Positions 32,630 to 39,753 of a DNA stretch of 58,697 nucleotides are shown here, in pieces; position 1 is the stretch's first letter; each line of letters starts with the position of its first letter. Source of the DNA: Saccharofermentans sp. (lineage in GTDB: Bacteria; Bacillota; Clostridia; Saccharofermentanales; Saccharofermentanaceae); contig JAEFBB010000010.1 in NCBI GenBank assembly GCA_016292215.1, positions 1-58,697 on the forward strand. The letters run 5' to 3'. Position numbers and translations under genes: made by a program. Under the pieces are notes generated by a model that was given only the letters and a program-made list of their open reading frames with translations, was not told the DNA's origin and made no database searches.

Positions 32630-33641
32630 CCTTCGCCTCCTGTAAGTATTCGTCAAGATTCCTGCGGTTTATGAGTTTGTAATTCGAGCTGTAGTAATCG
32701 GATACGAAGCCCGTGTTGTTGTATTCGTTGAGCGCGTCAACGCACTGCTCAGCAACAGTCCTCTCTTCGATCGCGAAAGTCGCATAAACAGAGCCCTTGT
32801 CGATAGCCTTCAGGATAGTCTCCGAATCGAAATATCCGAGCACCGTCGTCTTGCCTACGAGGTTCTTATCGACGATGCACTGGTACACACTTTCGCTCGT
32901 TCTGTCGTTAAGACAAATGATTACGTCCGGCATCTCATCGAGGCTGTCCAAGATGTTCATAACGTCTTCCTGCGAAGTAAAAGGCGTTGAGATATCTACA
33001 ACGCTTGATGTCAGAACGATCCTTCTGCCCAGGACCGATTCCTGGATAGCTGAGTGAATGATATCGTCCGCGTTGCCGTCGTCTCTGTCCAAAAGGATCA
33101 AAGCCGTCAGCGGCACCAGTGTCTTCTCCCTGGCGATCTCAGCCAATTGGTCACCATACTCTGTACCGAGATTGTAGTTGTTGAGACCTATAAAACTCTT
33201 TCTGCTCGAATTGATGCAGTCAGACAAGACCGTAACGACCGGAATGCCCTTCTGCGTCGCTTTATCGATGAGCACCGCCGTCTCTTCTGAGTCGTCGCCC
33301 TCTAAAATGATTCCGTCAACTTTGGAACTGATCGCGATATTGATCCTGTCCGCCTTCGAATAGCTCGTCGACAGGTTCTGCCCCGTCATCTCGACATAGC
33401 AGTCATTCGCCTGCGCGTACTCGGAGATCTCCTTGTAGATCCTGTTCGACAGCTGGCTGTCGGGGTCTTCTGCGATGTACGCATAAAGTCTCGGATACTC
33501 ATTGAAGTTCTCTTCCTGGACCTCGCCTAAGCTTCCGATCATCCTCCTGTAGTAGAACAGTCCTGCCACGGTCGCGAAAAAAAGAACGAGCACAATGCCC
33601 GCCAAAATAGTAACCACGACTCTGTTCCTTGAGACCTTCAT
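32622..33641 (-). CDS. Membrane-anchored sugar-binding sensor protein
   Basis: A 339-residue protein with an uncleaved N-terminal membrane anchor (VVVTILAGIVLVLFFATVAGLFYY, no lipobox) and a LacI/RbsB-type binding domain (AIAEDPDSQ-like start, DGIILEGDDSEE, KGIPVVTVLSD, DVIICLNDRTSESV). It is the first gene of the operon with the kinase and regulator, so it likely detects sugar outside the membrane and signals through the kinase. A TATAAT (minus strand, 33655-33650) sits so close to the start codon, with no Shine-Dalgarno, that the message may be nearly leaderless. Confidence 0.88.
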   Translation of the reverse strand: MKVSRNRVVVTILAGIVLVLFFATVAGLFYYRRMIGSLGEVQEENFNEYPRLYAYIAEDPDSQLSNRIYKEISEYAQANDCYVEMTGQNLSTSYSKADRINIAISSKVDGIILEGDDSEETAVLIDKATQKGIPVVTVLSDCINSSRKSFIGLNNYNLGTEYGDQLAEIAREKTLVPLTALILLDRDDGNADDIIHSAIQESVLGRRIVLTSSVVDISTPFTSQEDVMNILDSLDEMPDVIICLNDRTSESVYQCIVDKNLVGKTTVLGYFDSETILKAIDKGSVYATFAIEERTVAEQCVDALNEYNNTGFVSDYYSSNYKLINRRNLDEYLQEAKDG

Positions 33642-33710
33642 GGTGATAATTATACTCTATGAAATTGCTCTTTTCATTATATAAGGGCCTGGCGTGGGGG
33701 CAGGCAGGCG

Positions 33711-33823
33711 AGTGACAGGAAATGACACGTTTTGGCGCCGTAGTGTGTCACTTTTTGGCAATAAGTTAAAAAATGACGAGAAGTGACACAAAAAGAGCCT
33801 AAATCGTGTCACTTGCCGTCACT
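33711..33823. repeat. Paired-hairpin repeat element, copy A
   Basis: About 113 bases matching 36538-36648 along its whole length. Words TGAC/TGACAC and their inverses GTCA/GTGTCA are arranged as two successive hairpins: GTGACAGGAAATGACAC with GTGTCACTT, then TGACGAGAAGTGACAC with CGTGTCACTTGCCGTCAC. It lies between the DUF2130 gene end and the sugar-sensor operon start. The loops are GC-rich (GGCGCC) or A-rich. Confidence 0.75.
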
Positions 33824-33912
33824 ACGCAGTTACCTCTTTTTCGCGCACTTACCCGCAACAAAAAACAGCGGGACGTGCCCGCTGCTTTAAAGACTCAGCT
33901 GCAAACGCGATC

Positions 33913-35163
33913 TTATTCTTCGCCGCCCTCAAGCTCTTTGCCGTCTTTCAGATCGTCGAACATCTTCTTCACTGAAGGCGCATTTTTGGTGAGCTTTTTG
34001 ATGGACAGATCATCGGCCTTATCGTTAGCAAGACGCAGATTGTTCTCGGAAGACTGGAGGGCCTTCTTGACCTTCTCGAGATGATCGATCGTCTTGTCGA
34101 TCTCCTCGATCGCAGTCTGGAATTTCTCGGAAGCTATCCTGTAGTTGCGGCCGAAAGCGTCCTTAAATTCCTGCATGTTGGTCTCGAAATTATACAGGTC
34201 AAGCTGCTGGTTCTTTACTACCGCCAGCTCCTTCTGATACTGCAAAGAATTGAGCGCAGCGTTCCTCAAAAGAGTGATCATCGGGATGAAGAACTGCGGC
34301 CTTATAACATACATCTTAGGGTACTTGTAAGAGACATCTACGATGCCGTTGTTATAAAGATCGTTATCAGCTTCGAGGAGCGATACGAGCACCGCGTATT
34401 CGCAGCCCTTCTCGTTTCTATCCTTGTCGAGCTCTTTAAAGAAATCTTCATTCTTGTGCTTGGTCGCAGTCGTATCCATCTCATTCTTCATCTCGAACAT
34501 GATGGAAATGAATTCCTGGCCGTCCTCGTAATCCCTGAAGATAAAATCGCCCTTGCTGTTCGTCTCGCTGACCTTGTTGTCCTTCTCAAAGTAAGCATTC
34601 GGGAAAGCGGTCATGCGCAAAGAATTAAACTGTATCTGGCAGTGCTGCTCCAAGCTCTCGCCGACCATCTTCGTGGACTGGCGGGCCTTGAAATTCTTGT
34701 ACTGTTCGATCTGGTCATCCTTGAGTTTGAGCTCTGTCTTGTAGCGCTCTTCAAGATTCTTCTCGTTAAGCGCGCTCTCGTTCTTCTGGTTCTCAAGCTG
34801 GCTCTTGAGCTTGATGATCTCAGCCTGATAATCGGCGGCTTCCTTCTCCTTATCACGGAGCGCGTCGCTTACCGCAAGCTTCTTCTCGGAATCGCCCATA
34901 GCAAGCTTATTCTTAAGCTGCTGGATCTCCATATCTTTATCCGCGAGCGCTTTATCCTTGCCGGTGATGGTCTCAGCAAGCTTCTTCTCCTGCTCCATCT
35001 GGGCCATCTTGATAGCGCTCTTATTCTTGTCTTCTAATTCCTTGGCGCGCTTATGAAGCTCTTCTTCAAAAGCCTCGTTCCTGACCTGGCTGAGCAGCTC
35101 TGTATAACCGCTCTCATCTACCTGAAAAACTTCTCCGCATTTGGGGCACTTGATCTCATGCAT
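33913..35163 (-). CDS. DUF2130 coiled-coil protein
   Basis: A 416-residue cytosolic protein. It starts with a zinc-binding knuckle (IKCPKCGEVF; single CxxC visible), continues with about 150 residues of Lys/Glu-rich coiled coil, then the DUF2130 domain (STKMVGESLEQHCQIQFNSLRMTAFPNAYFEKDN, KGDFIFRDYEDG, IMFEMKNEMDTT, KDRNEKGCEYAVLVSLLE), whose D...E.K pattern resembles nuclease folds, and a final coiled coil. Function unknown; the family is often found in gut and oral bacteria. GGAGGAG lies 9 bases before the ATG. It is followed on the same strand by the paired-hairpin element. Confidence 0.9.
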   Translation of the reverse strand: MHEIKCPKCGEVFQVDESGYTELLSQVRNEAFEEELHKRAKELEDKNKSAIKMAQMEQEKKLAETITGKDKALADKDMEIQQLKNKLAMGDSEKKLAVSDALRDKEKEAADYQAEIIKLKSQLENQKNESALNEKNLEERYKTELKLKDDQIEQYKNFKARQSTKMVGESLEQHCQIQFNSLRMTAFPNAYFEKDNKVSETNSKGDFIFRDYEDGQEFISIMFEMKNEMDTTATKHKNEDFFKELDKDRNEKGCEYAVLVSLLEADNDLYNNGIVDVSYKYPKMYVIRPQFFIPMITLLRNAALNSLQYQKELAVVKNQQLDLYNFETNMQEFKDAFGRNYRIASEKFQTAIEEIDKTIDHLEKVKKALQSSENNLRLANDKADDLSIKKLTKNAPSVKKMFDDLKDGKELEGGEE

Positions 35164-35271
35164 ACTGATACTCTCCTCCTTATTCGAACCTTATGCTCAT
35201 ATTATATTTCATTCTGCGGACAATAAACGGACTATGTTGACTGTGGCCGCAGATTTTGCTCTTTCATTGCG

Positions 35272-35300
35272 TTGACGCGCATTTTTCCTGACGATATAAT
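35272..35300 (+). promoter_or_regulatory. Promoter of the antitoxin-like small RNA
   Basis: TTGACG (35272-35277), 17-base spacer, TATAAT (35295-35300): near-consensus sigma-70. It faces the small toxin gene on the opposite strand and no protein gene follows it. Confidence 0.75.
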
Positions 35301-35306
35301 TAGCTT

Positions 35307-35390
35307 AGCAATGAGGTGTTACCGGTCGACGGTTGCCCATTAATTAGTTTGAAAAACCGCCCTAACTTGCTAGGCTTCGGGCGGTTTTAC
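35307..35390 (+). ncRNA. Probable antisense RNA of a type I toxin-antitoxin locus
   Basis: From the near-consensus promoter, transcription would start near 35307 and stop at the hairpin 35353-35388 (AAAACCGCCC / GGGCGGTTTT plus T-run), giving an RNA of about 84 bases. It carries no credible frame. The hairpin is shared with the convergent toxin message, whose stop codon (35387-35389) overlaps it. The two RNAs would therefore be complementary through the terminator, as in Fst/par-type and TxpA/RatA loci. Confidence 0.65.
35353..35390. terminator. Bidirectional terminator shared by toxin and small RNA
   Basis: Ten-base arms AAAACCGCCC and GGGCGGTTTT around a 16-base loop, with T-runs on both strands. 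Confidence 0.8.
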
Positions 35391-35479
35391 TTATTCTTTG
35401 TTTTTATGCAAAGCATAACGACTGTAGCGACCAAAATACTTATTTCGAGCACGAGGCTCAAGATCTCGTAATCGGACAT
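35387..35479 (-). CDS. Small hydrophobic holin-like type I toxin
   Basis: A 30-residue peptide, MSDYEILSLVLEISILVATV followed by a short Lys-rich tail. A polar start (MSDYE), one membrane helix and a basic end are the pattern of the putative holin-like toxins (TxpA/Fst-related) whose overproduction damages the membrane. The ATG at 35479 is fixed by a strong GGAGGTGA 5 bases upstream; the longer open frame is not credible. The leader upstream contains further GGAGGT and inverted elements that could hide the ribosome site. Expression is probably held off by the convergent RNA. Confidence 0.7.
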   Translation of the reverse strand: MSDYEILSLVLEISILVATVVMLCIKTKNK

Positions 35480-35706
35480 ACAATCACCTCCTCTCTCCCA
35501 AAGGGCAAAGGGGAGGGCAACCGCCTTCCGTTGGAGGTAACACCTCATAAAAATCATACGCCGCACATAATTCACGTGCATTAGATTAATTGGACAGTCC
35601 GCGCTGAAGACTTGTATTTTCCCGATACTGTCCTAAAAACAGAATTGACAAAGAAACGCCCGGCAGTTTTGAGCTGACCGGGCGAGTTTTTTGGGCGTTA
35701 ACCGCC

Positions 35707-36381
35707 TCAATTCTTATGTCTCTTCTTATAGTCTTCCCTGATCTCACTGAGCATCTCGTCCGAATCAAACGCAGCACCCATCTCTGCAGAAGACTTGCAG
35801 GCTCTCGCGCATGAGACCATCTTGGACATTACCTTGTAGTTGAGCGCTGTGCCGGCGCTGTCGCACTCGTATCTGACAGCTCTGCTCTTGTCGACGCCGA
35901 ACTGGTTCGCAACGCTTACAGCATCGATGTTTGCGCCGAGGAATATGAACTCCCAGTGATACTTTTCCTTCTGCCTCTCGACCATCTTCTTTACCTTGTC
36001 GTAAGAATACTGTCTGCTGGAATTCTCCATTCCGTCTGTCGTTATGATGAACAGCGTCTTCTCCGGAACGTCCTCTTCCCTCGCGTACTTGTGAACGTTG
36101 CCGATGTGGTGGATCGCGCCGCCGACTGCATCAAGGAGCGCCGTCGAACCTCTTACGTAATACTCTTTATCGGTAATGGGCCCGATCTTATCGAGGCTTA
36201 CCCTGTCGTGCAAAACCTCTGTCTCGTTATCGAAAAGAACCGTTGAGATGATTGCCTCTCCCTCTTCCTCCTTCTGCTTGGCGATCATGGAGTTGTAGCC
36301 TCCGATCGTGTCCTTCTCAAGTCCTCCCATTGAACCGCTGCGGTCCAGGATAAATACGATCTCTGTCAATCCCTTCTTCAT
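35707..36381 (-). CDS. Cytosolic VWA-domain protein
   Basis: A 224-residue stand-alone von Willebrand A protein without signal or membrane segment. It has a full metal site: VFILDRSGSMGG (DxSxS), the Thr in VRGSTALLDAV and the Asp in IITTDGMENS. Such proteins bind partners in a metal-dependent way; close relatives occur in stress or tellurite-resistance-like clusters. It lies downstream of a macro-domain gene in the same direction, separated by the paired-hairpin element, so they may be functionally linked but are probably separate transcripts. Confidence 0.88.
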   Translation of the reverse strand: MKKGLTEIVFILDRSGSMGGLEKDTIGGYNSMIAKQKEEEGEAIISTVLFDNETEVLHDRVSLDKIGPITDKEYYVRGSTALLDAVGGAIHHIGNVHKYAREEDVPEKTLFIITTDGMENSSRQYSYDKVKKMVERQKEKYHWEFIFLGANIDAVSVANQFGVDKSRAVRYECDSAGTALNYKVMSKMVSCARACKSSAEMGAAFDSDEMLSEIREDYKKRHKN

Positions 36382-36537
36382 TTCCTTTTCCTCGCTTTCC
36401 GCCGCATATCCGTGCGGCTGTCTGATTATTTCCGCCGCGCTTATTCCTGCCGCGGCTGTTTGATCGTGGCTTCAGTATATGAGGTTTGAAGGGGTGACTG
36501 GTCGCCTGTCAGGCGACATTTTCCGGGCGCGCTCCCT

Positions 36538-36648
36538 GTGACGAAAAATGACACGGATTGAAGTCAAAACGTGTCACTTTACGGCAATATCTTTGAAAGT
36601 GACGAAAACTGACACAAAACAGCGCCAAAACGTGTCATTTCTCGTCAC
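36538..36648. repeat. Paired-hairpin repeat element, copy B
   Basis: Near full-length match to 33711-33823. The second hairpin is the clearest: AGTGACGAAAACTGACAC (36598-36615) against CGTGTCATTTCTCGTCACT (36631-36649) around a loop containing GCGCC. It lies between the macro-domain gene end and the VWA gene start. The rest of 36382-36678 holds no gene. Confidence 0.75.
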
Positions 36649-36678
36649 TGGCGGTCAGACCTGACTAAAAACCGCCTG

Positions 36679-37956
36679 TTATCCTATCTGCGGCTGGTCG
36701 TGCTCGAAAAGCGCCAGATTGATCGTCATGAAATCGTACACCTGGTTCTCGATGAAATACTCGATGATGAGGTCGAATTTGCTCGACGGCGAGAATGCGA
36801 AGCCCGCACGCCCGAGGAAGTCTTTTGTCTCATCGATGTTGAGCCTTAATGCCAGCGCCAGCGCAACGGCGGTGGGCTTCTTCGGCTTGTAATCTTTATC
36901 TGTTCTGATCTTCGAGAAAAGCTTCCTGTCGATATTCGCGCGCTTATAGACTTCAACATCCGTAAGGCCCTTCTCGTCGATCATGCGCAGAAGGCTCTCG
37001 GACCACGTCTCGGAGATGTTTTTCATCACGTCATCAAGCGATCTTTGCTTTGGCGCAGGAGCAGCGGCAGCGGCAGAAGCAAGCGGAGCAACAGGAGCGG
37101 CTTCCGCTTTTGGAGCAGAAAGCATATCTGCCTGCGGCTCGCGCATCTCGCACATCTCTGCCCTGCTCTCCATCCTGCGGTTGCCGAGGAACAATCTGCG
37201 GCTGTTTTTCTCGCGGCGGTCCCTGTCTTTAACGGGCGTTTCTTCATCGGCGCATGCGTCAAAAGAAGCTTCACCTGCGTATTCGTTTTCATCTGCGGCA
37301 CCAAAAGATCTCTCTGCCGCAGCGCCCATCATGCCCGCTATCGCACCGGCACCGAAGCCTGCACCTGCAGCACCAGCCATGAGCATGTCCTTATACGGGT
37401 CGCCGTACTCTTCTCCGGTCTTCTCTTCGACGTAATTCTCATCGATGTACTGGTCGATGCCCGCGAAGATCTTGCCAGACAAAGTGAACGATTCATTGTC
37501 AAAAACTACGAGCGTTATGTCGAGATCATTTTCGGCCAGAAAGCTGCTGAATACCGCCGTCGCGATCTGCAGTGCTTCAGCCTTCGGGAAGCCGTAATTG
37601 CCCGTCGCGATGAGCGGGAATGCGATGCTCCCGATGCCCAGCTCTACCGCCTTATTAAGACAGTTGGTGTAGCAGGCACGGACGATGTCTTTCTCACCTT
37701 TATCGCCGCCATCCCAGACGGGGCCGACGGTGTGGAAAATATACTTTGCATCGAGTGCAAAAGCGGGCGTTATAGCTACCCGGCCTTCTTCGATGCGGCC
37801 GATCTTCCTGCGCTCTTCGAGGAGCTCTTCCGCGCCTGCGGCAGTATATATCGCGGTGTCCGTGCCGGAATCATATACCGGGTTGGGATTTGCCGTGTTA
37901 ACTATCGCGTCAGCTTTTATTTTCGTAATGTCATTGCGGACGATCCTGAATGCCAT
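36679..37956 (-). CDS. Macro-domain protein with C-terminal helical domain
   Basis: A 425-residue cytosolic protein. Residues 1-155 form a macro domain (ADAIVNTANPNPVYDSGTD, then AIAFPLIATGNYGFP-like IGSIAFPLIATGNYGFPKAE), which binds or removes ADP-ribose. A low-complexity Ala/Gly/Pro linker of about 140 residues follows. The last ~115 residues (SWSESLLRMIDEKGLTDVEV-like, FSKIRTDKDYKPKKPTAVAL) look like a helix-turn-helix of the Xre type. The ATG at 37956 has GAGGTG 6 bases upstream; a GTG three codons earlier is less likely. Macro plus HTH suggests a regulator that reads ADP-ribose or NAD state; this is inference. Confidence 0.85.
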   Translation of the reverse strand: MAFRIVRNDITKIKADAIVNTANPNPVYDSGTDTAIYTAAGAEELLEERRKIGRIEEGRVAITPAFALDAKYIFHTVGPVWDGGDKGEKDIVRACYTNCLNKAVELGIGSIAFPLIATGNYGFPKAEALQIATAVFSSFLAENDLDITLVVFDNESFTLSGKIFAGIDQYIDENYVEEKTGEEYGDPYKDMLMAGAAGAGFGAGAIAGMMGAAAERSFGAADENEYAGEASFDACADEETPVKDRDRREKNSRRLFLGNRRMESRAEMCEMREPQADMLSAPKAEAAPVAPLASAAAAAPAPKQRSLDDVMKNISETWSESLLRMIDEKGLTDVEVYKRANIDRKLFSKIRTDKDYKPKKPTAVALALALRLNIDETKDFLGRAGFAFSPSSKFDLIIEYFIENQVYDFMTINLALFEHDQPQIG

Positions 37957-38240
37957 AATTGCCACCTCAAAAGCAGTTATAAAAATCCTTTTACAACCAA
38001 CATTATAGCCTTCGGAGCCTTCTAATGAAAATCAAAAGTGACAAAGGTGTAAGGAATTCGTAAGGGGATTAAATGGCTTGAAAATAAATGTTTTTCTATA
38101 CTTTCCGCAGGTGAAAACAAAGGAATTTCTGCACTCGTTTTGCCTCAATCTTAAGGAAATATTAAGGATTTAACTACTTTAACTTTCGAATTTACAGGGG
38201 TATAACTCTGTCCGAGGGAAAACAAAGGGGAGAAAAATGT
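37957..38240. other. Intergenic region before the glycosyltransferase
   Basis: A divergent promoter region of 284 bases, A+T-rich, no gene seen. GAGGTG for the macro gene and AAAGGGGAG for the glycosyltransferase mark its two ends. Confidence 0.4.
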
Positions 38241-39545
38241 ATGGAAACCATTAGAATCATTAACTTTATCATTGCTGCGATCTTTATCGTCTGCTACTCG
38301 TATCAGTTCATCTTCGTGCCCATCTCGCTTTGGATGCAGCATCGCGAAAAGAAGGCTGCGAAGAATGCACCTGCTGCAAACGATTCATCAGAAGAAAACC
38401 TCAAGCGTTATGCGGTCCTCATCTGCGCAAGAAACGAAGAGAACGTTATAGGACAGCTCATCGACAGCATAAACAACCAGACTTACAAGGGCGAAGTCAC
38501 GACATTCGTTATGGCTGACAACTGCACCGACAATACTTTCGATGTAGCCGTCGAACACAACGCTGTCGCTTACAGCCGCGAGTCCAAAGACCTCGTCGGC
38601 AAGGGCTACGCGATGGAAGCTCTTCTTAAGGAGATCAAGAGAGATTTCCCTGAAGGCTTTGACGGATACTTCGTCTTTGACGCAGACAATATTCTTACAC
38701 CCAATTACATCGAAGAGATGCACAAGTGCCACCTTCAGGGCAACGAAGCGATCACTTCTTACCGCAACTCCAAGAACTTCGGCGACAACTGGATCAGCTC
38801 CGGCTACAGTCTCTGCTTCTTAAGAGAATCTATGTATCTTAACTACCCTCGTTACAAGATCGGCTCTTCTGCAGCAATCTCCGGCACGGGATTCTTCTTC
38901 TCAAACAAGGTTCTTAAAGAGATCGGCGGCTGGCCCTTCCACCTTCTTACGGAAGACATCGAATTTACGATCAACCGCGTATGCAAAGACCGCAAGATCG
39001 CGTTCTGCAGAACAGCTGTTTTCTACGACGAACAGCCCACTTCACTGAAGCAGTCTATCCGTCAGCGCATGCGCTGGGCAAGAGGCTACATCCAGGTGTT
39101 CAGACATTACGGAAAAGACCTTATTTACTCGATCTTCCACGGAAGCTTCTCGGCATTCGATATGACAATGAACATCATGCCGGCATTCTTCCTCTCCGCA
39201 GTATCTATCACTTGCAACCTGGCATACGGCACGCTCGGCGCCATCATGGGCGGCGACATCAGGATCGCTCTCTGGTCAATGCTCGAGACGGTCATCAACG
39301 CATGCTCCATGCTCTTCATCCTGGGTGTCGTATCACTCATCTCAGAATGGAAAAACATTCACGCAACAACGGCACAAAAGATCTTATCGGTCTTCACGTT
39401 CCCGTTCTTCATATTGACCTACATTCCGATCGCTTTGGCAGCCCTCTTCGTAAACCCGGGCTGGAAGCCGATCAAGCACAAGGCGACAACATCGTCTTTG
39501 AGCGCGGAACTCACGGGTTCACAAACAGCGAGAAAGATTTCTTAA
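38241..39545 (+). CDS. Membrane family 2 glycosyltransferase
   Basis: A 434-residue processive-type transferase. An N-terminal membrane segment (IINFIIAAIFIVCYSYQFIFV) is followed by a GT-A catalytic domain: VLICARNEENVIGQLIDSI, DNCTDNT, the metal-binding FVFDADN, the acidic LLTEDIEF and QRMRWARG, the RxxRW-type acceptor motif of cellulose/hyaluronan-synthase-like enzymes. Three or four C-terminal membrane segments follow. It would polymerise or transfer sugar to a lipid or surface glycan. AAAGGGGAG lies 8 bases before the ATG. Monocistronic, with a terminator shared with the feo operon. Confidence 0.92.
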   Translation: METIRIINFIIAAIFIVCYSYQFIFVPISLWMQHREKKAAKNAPAANDSSEENLKRYAVLICARNEENVIGQLIDSINNQTYKGEVTTFVMADNCTDNTFDVAVEHNAVAYSRESKDLVGKGYAMEALLKEIKRDFPEGFDGYFVFDADNILTPNYIEEMHKCHLQGNEAITSYRNSKNFGDNWISSGYSLCFLRESMYLNYPRYKIGSSAAISGTGFFFSNKVLKEIGGWPFHLLTEDIEFTINRVCKDRKIAFCRTAVFYDEQPTSLKQSIRQRMRWARGYIQVFRHYGKDLIYSIFHGSFSAFDMTMNIMPAFFLSAVSITCNLAYGTLGAIMGGDIRIALWSMLETVINACSMLFILGVVSLISEWKNIHATTAQKILSVFTFPFFILTYIPIALAALFVNPGWKPIKHKATTSSLSAELTGSQTARKIS

Positions 39546-39578
39546 CGTTCATACAACCCTAGAGGTACTACCCTCCGG

Positions 39579-39609
39579 AAAAGCTGCCTGCTGCACACTG
39601 GCAGCTTTT
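39579..39609. terminator. Bidirectional terminator between glycosyltransferase and feo operon
   Basis: AAAAGCTGCC (39579-39588) and GGCAGCTTTT (39600-39609) around an 11-base loop, T-runs on both strands. Confidence 0.85.
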
Positions 39610-39753
39610 TCATTTTGACGGGCACTTTCCCTTGCACTTGGCGCAGTCGCCGCAGCAGGAAGAGCCACGGGTCTTGCGGCGGATGGTAATGATTACTGCA
39701 ACGGTAAGTATGACAGCCAAAATGGCGATCAGGATGAGATCTGCAGGGTTCAT
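39610..39753 (-). CDS. FeoB-associated Cys-rich membrane protein
   Basis: A 47-residue protein: one membrane helix (ADLILIAILAVILTVAVIITI) and a Cys-rich tail, SSCCGDCAKCKGKCPSK. This is the FeoB_associated family, found after feoB in Firmicutes and thought to assist ferrous iron transfer. The start at 39753 overlaps the feoB stop by 4 bases (ATGA), so translation is coupled. The longer reading of the frame is discarded. Confidence 0.9.
   Translation of the reverse strand: MNPADLILIAILAVILTVAVIITIRRKTRGSSCCGDCAKCKGKCPSK

Larger units (their letters stand above)
35311..35548. repeat. Inverted repeats flanking the toxin-antitoxin locus
   Basis: ATGAGGTGTTACC (35311-35323) is the exact inverse of 35536-35548, and CGGTTGCCC (35330-35338) the exact inverse of 35515-35523. 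The 5' ends of the two convergent RNAs thus have the same sequence, not complementary sequence. Confidence 0.75.

Noticed and set aside
34081..35037. A 318-codon plus-strand frame antisense to the DUF2130 gene
   Set aside because: Leu/Ile-rich shadow of the coiled-coil codons; the minus-strand protein has a recognisable family and a good ribosome site.
35387..35581. The 64-codon reading of the toxin frame
   Set aside because: The upstream half lacks a ribosome site and covers the leader repeats; the strong GGAGGTGA fixes the start at 35479.
37045..38025. A 326-codon plus-strand frame antisense to the macro-domain gene
   Set aside because: Antisense shadow; the macro-domain motifs are on the minus strand.
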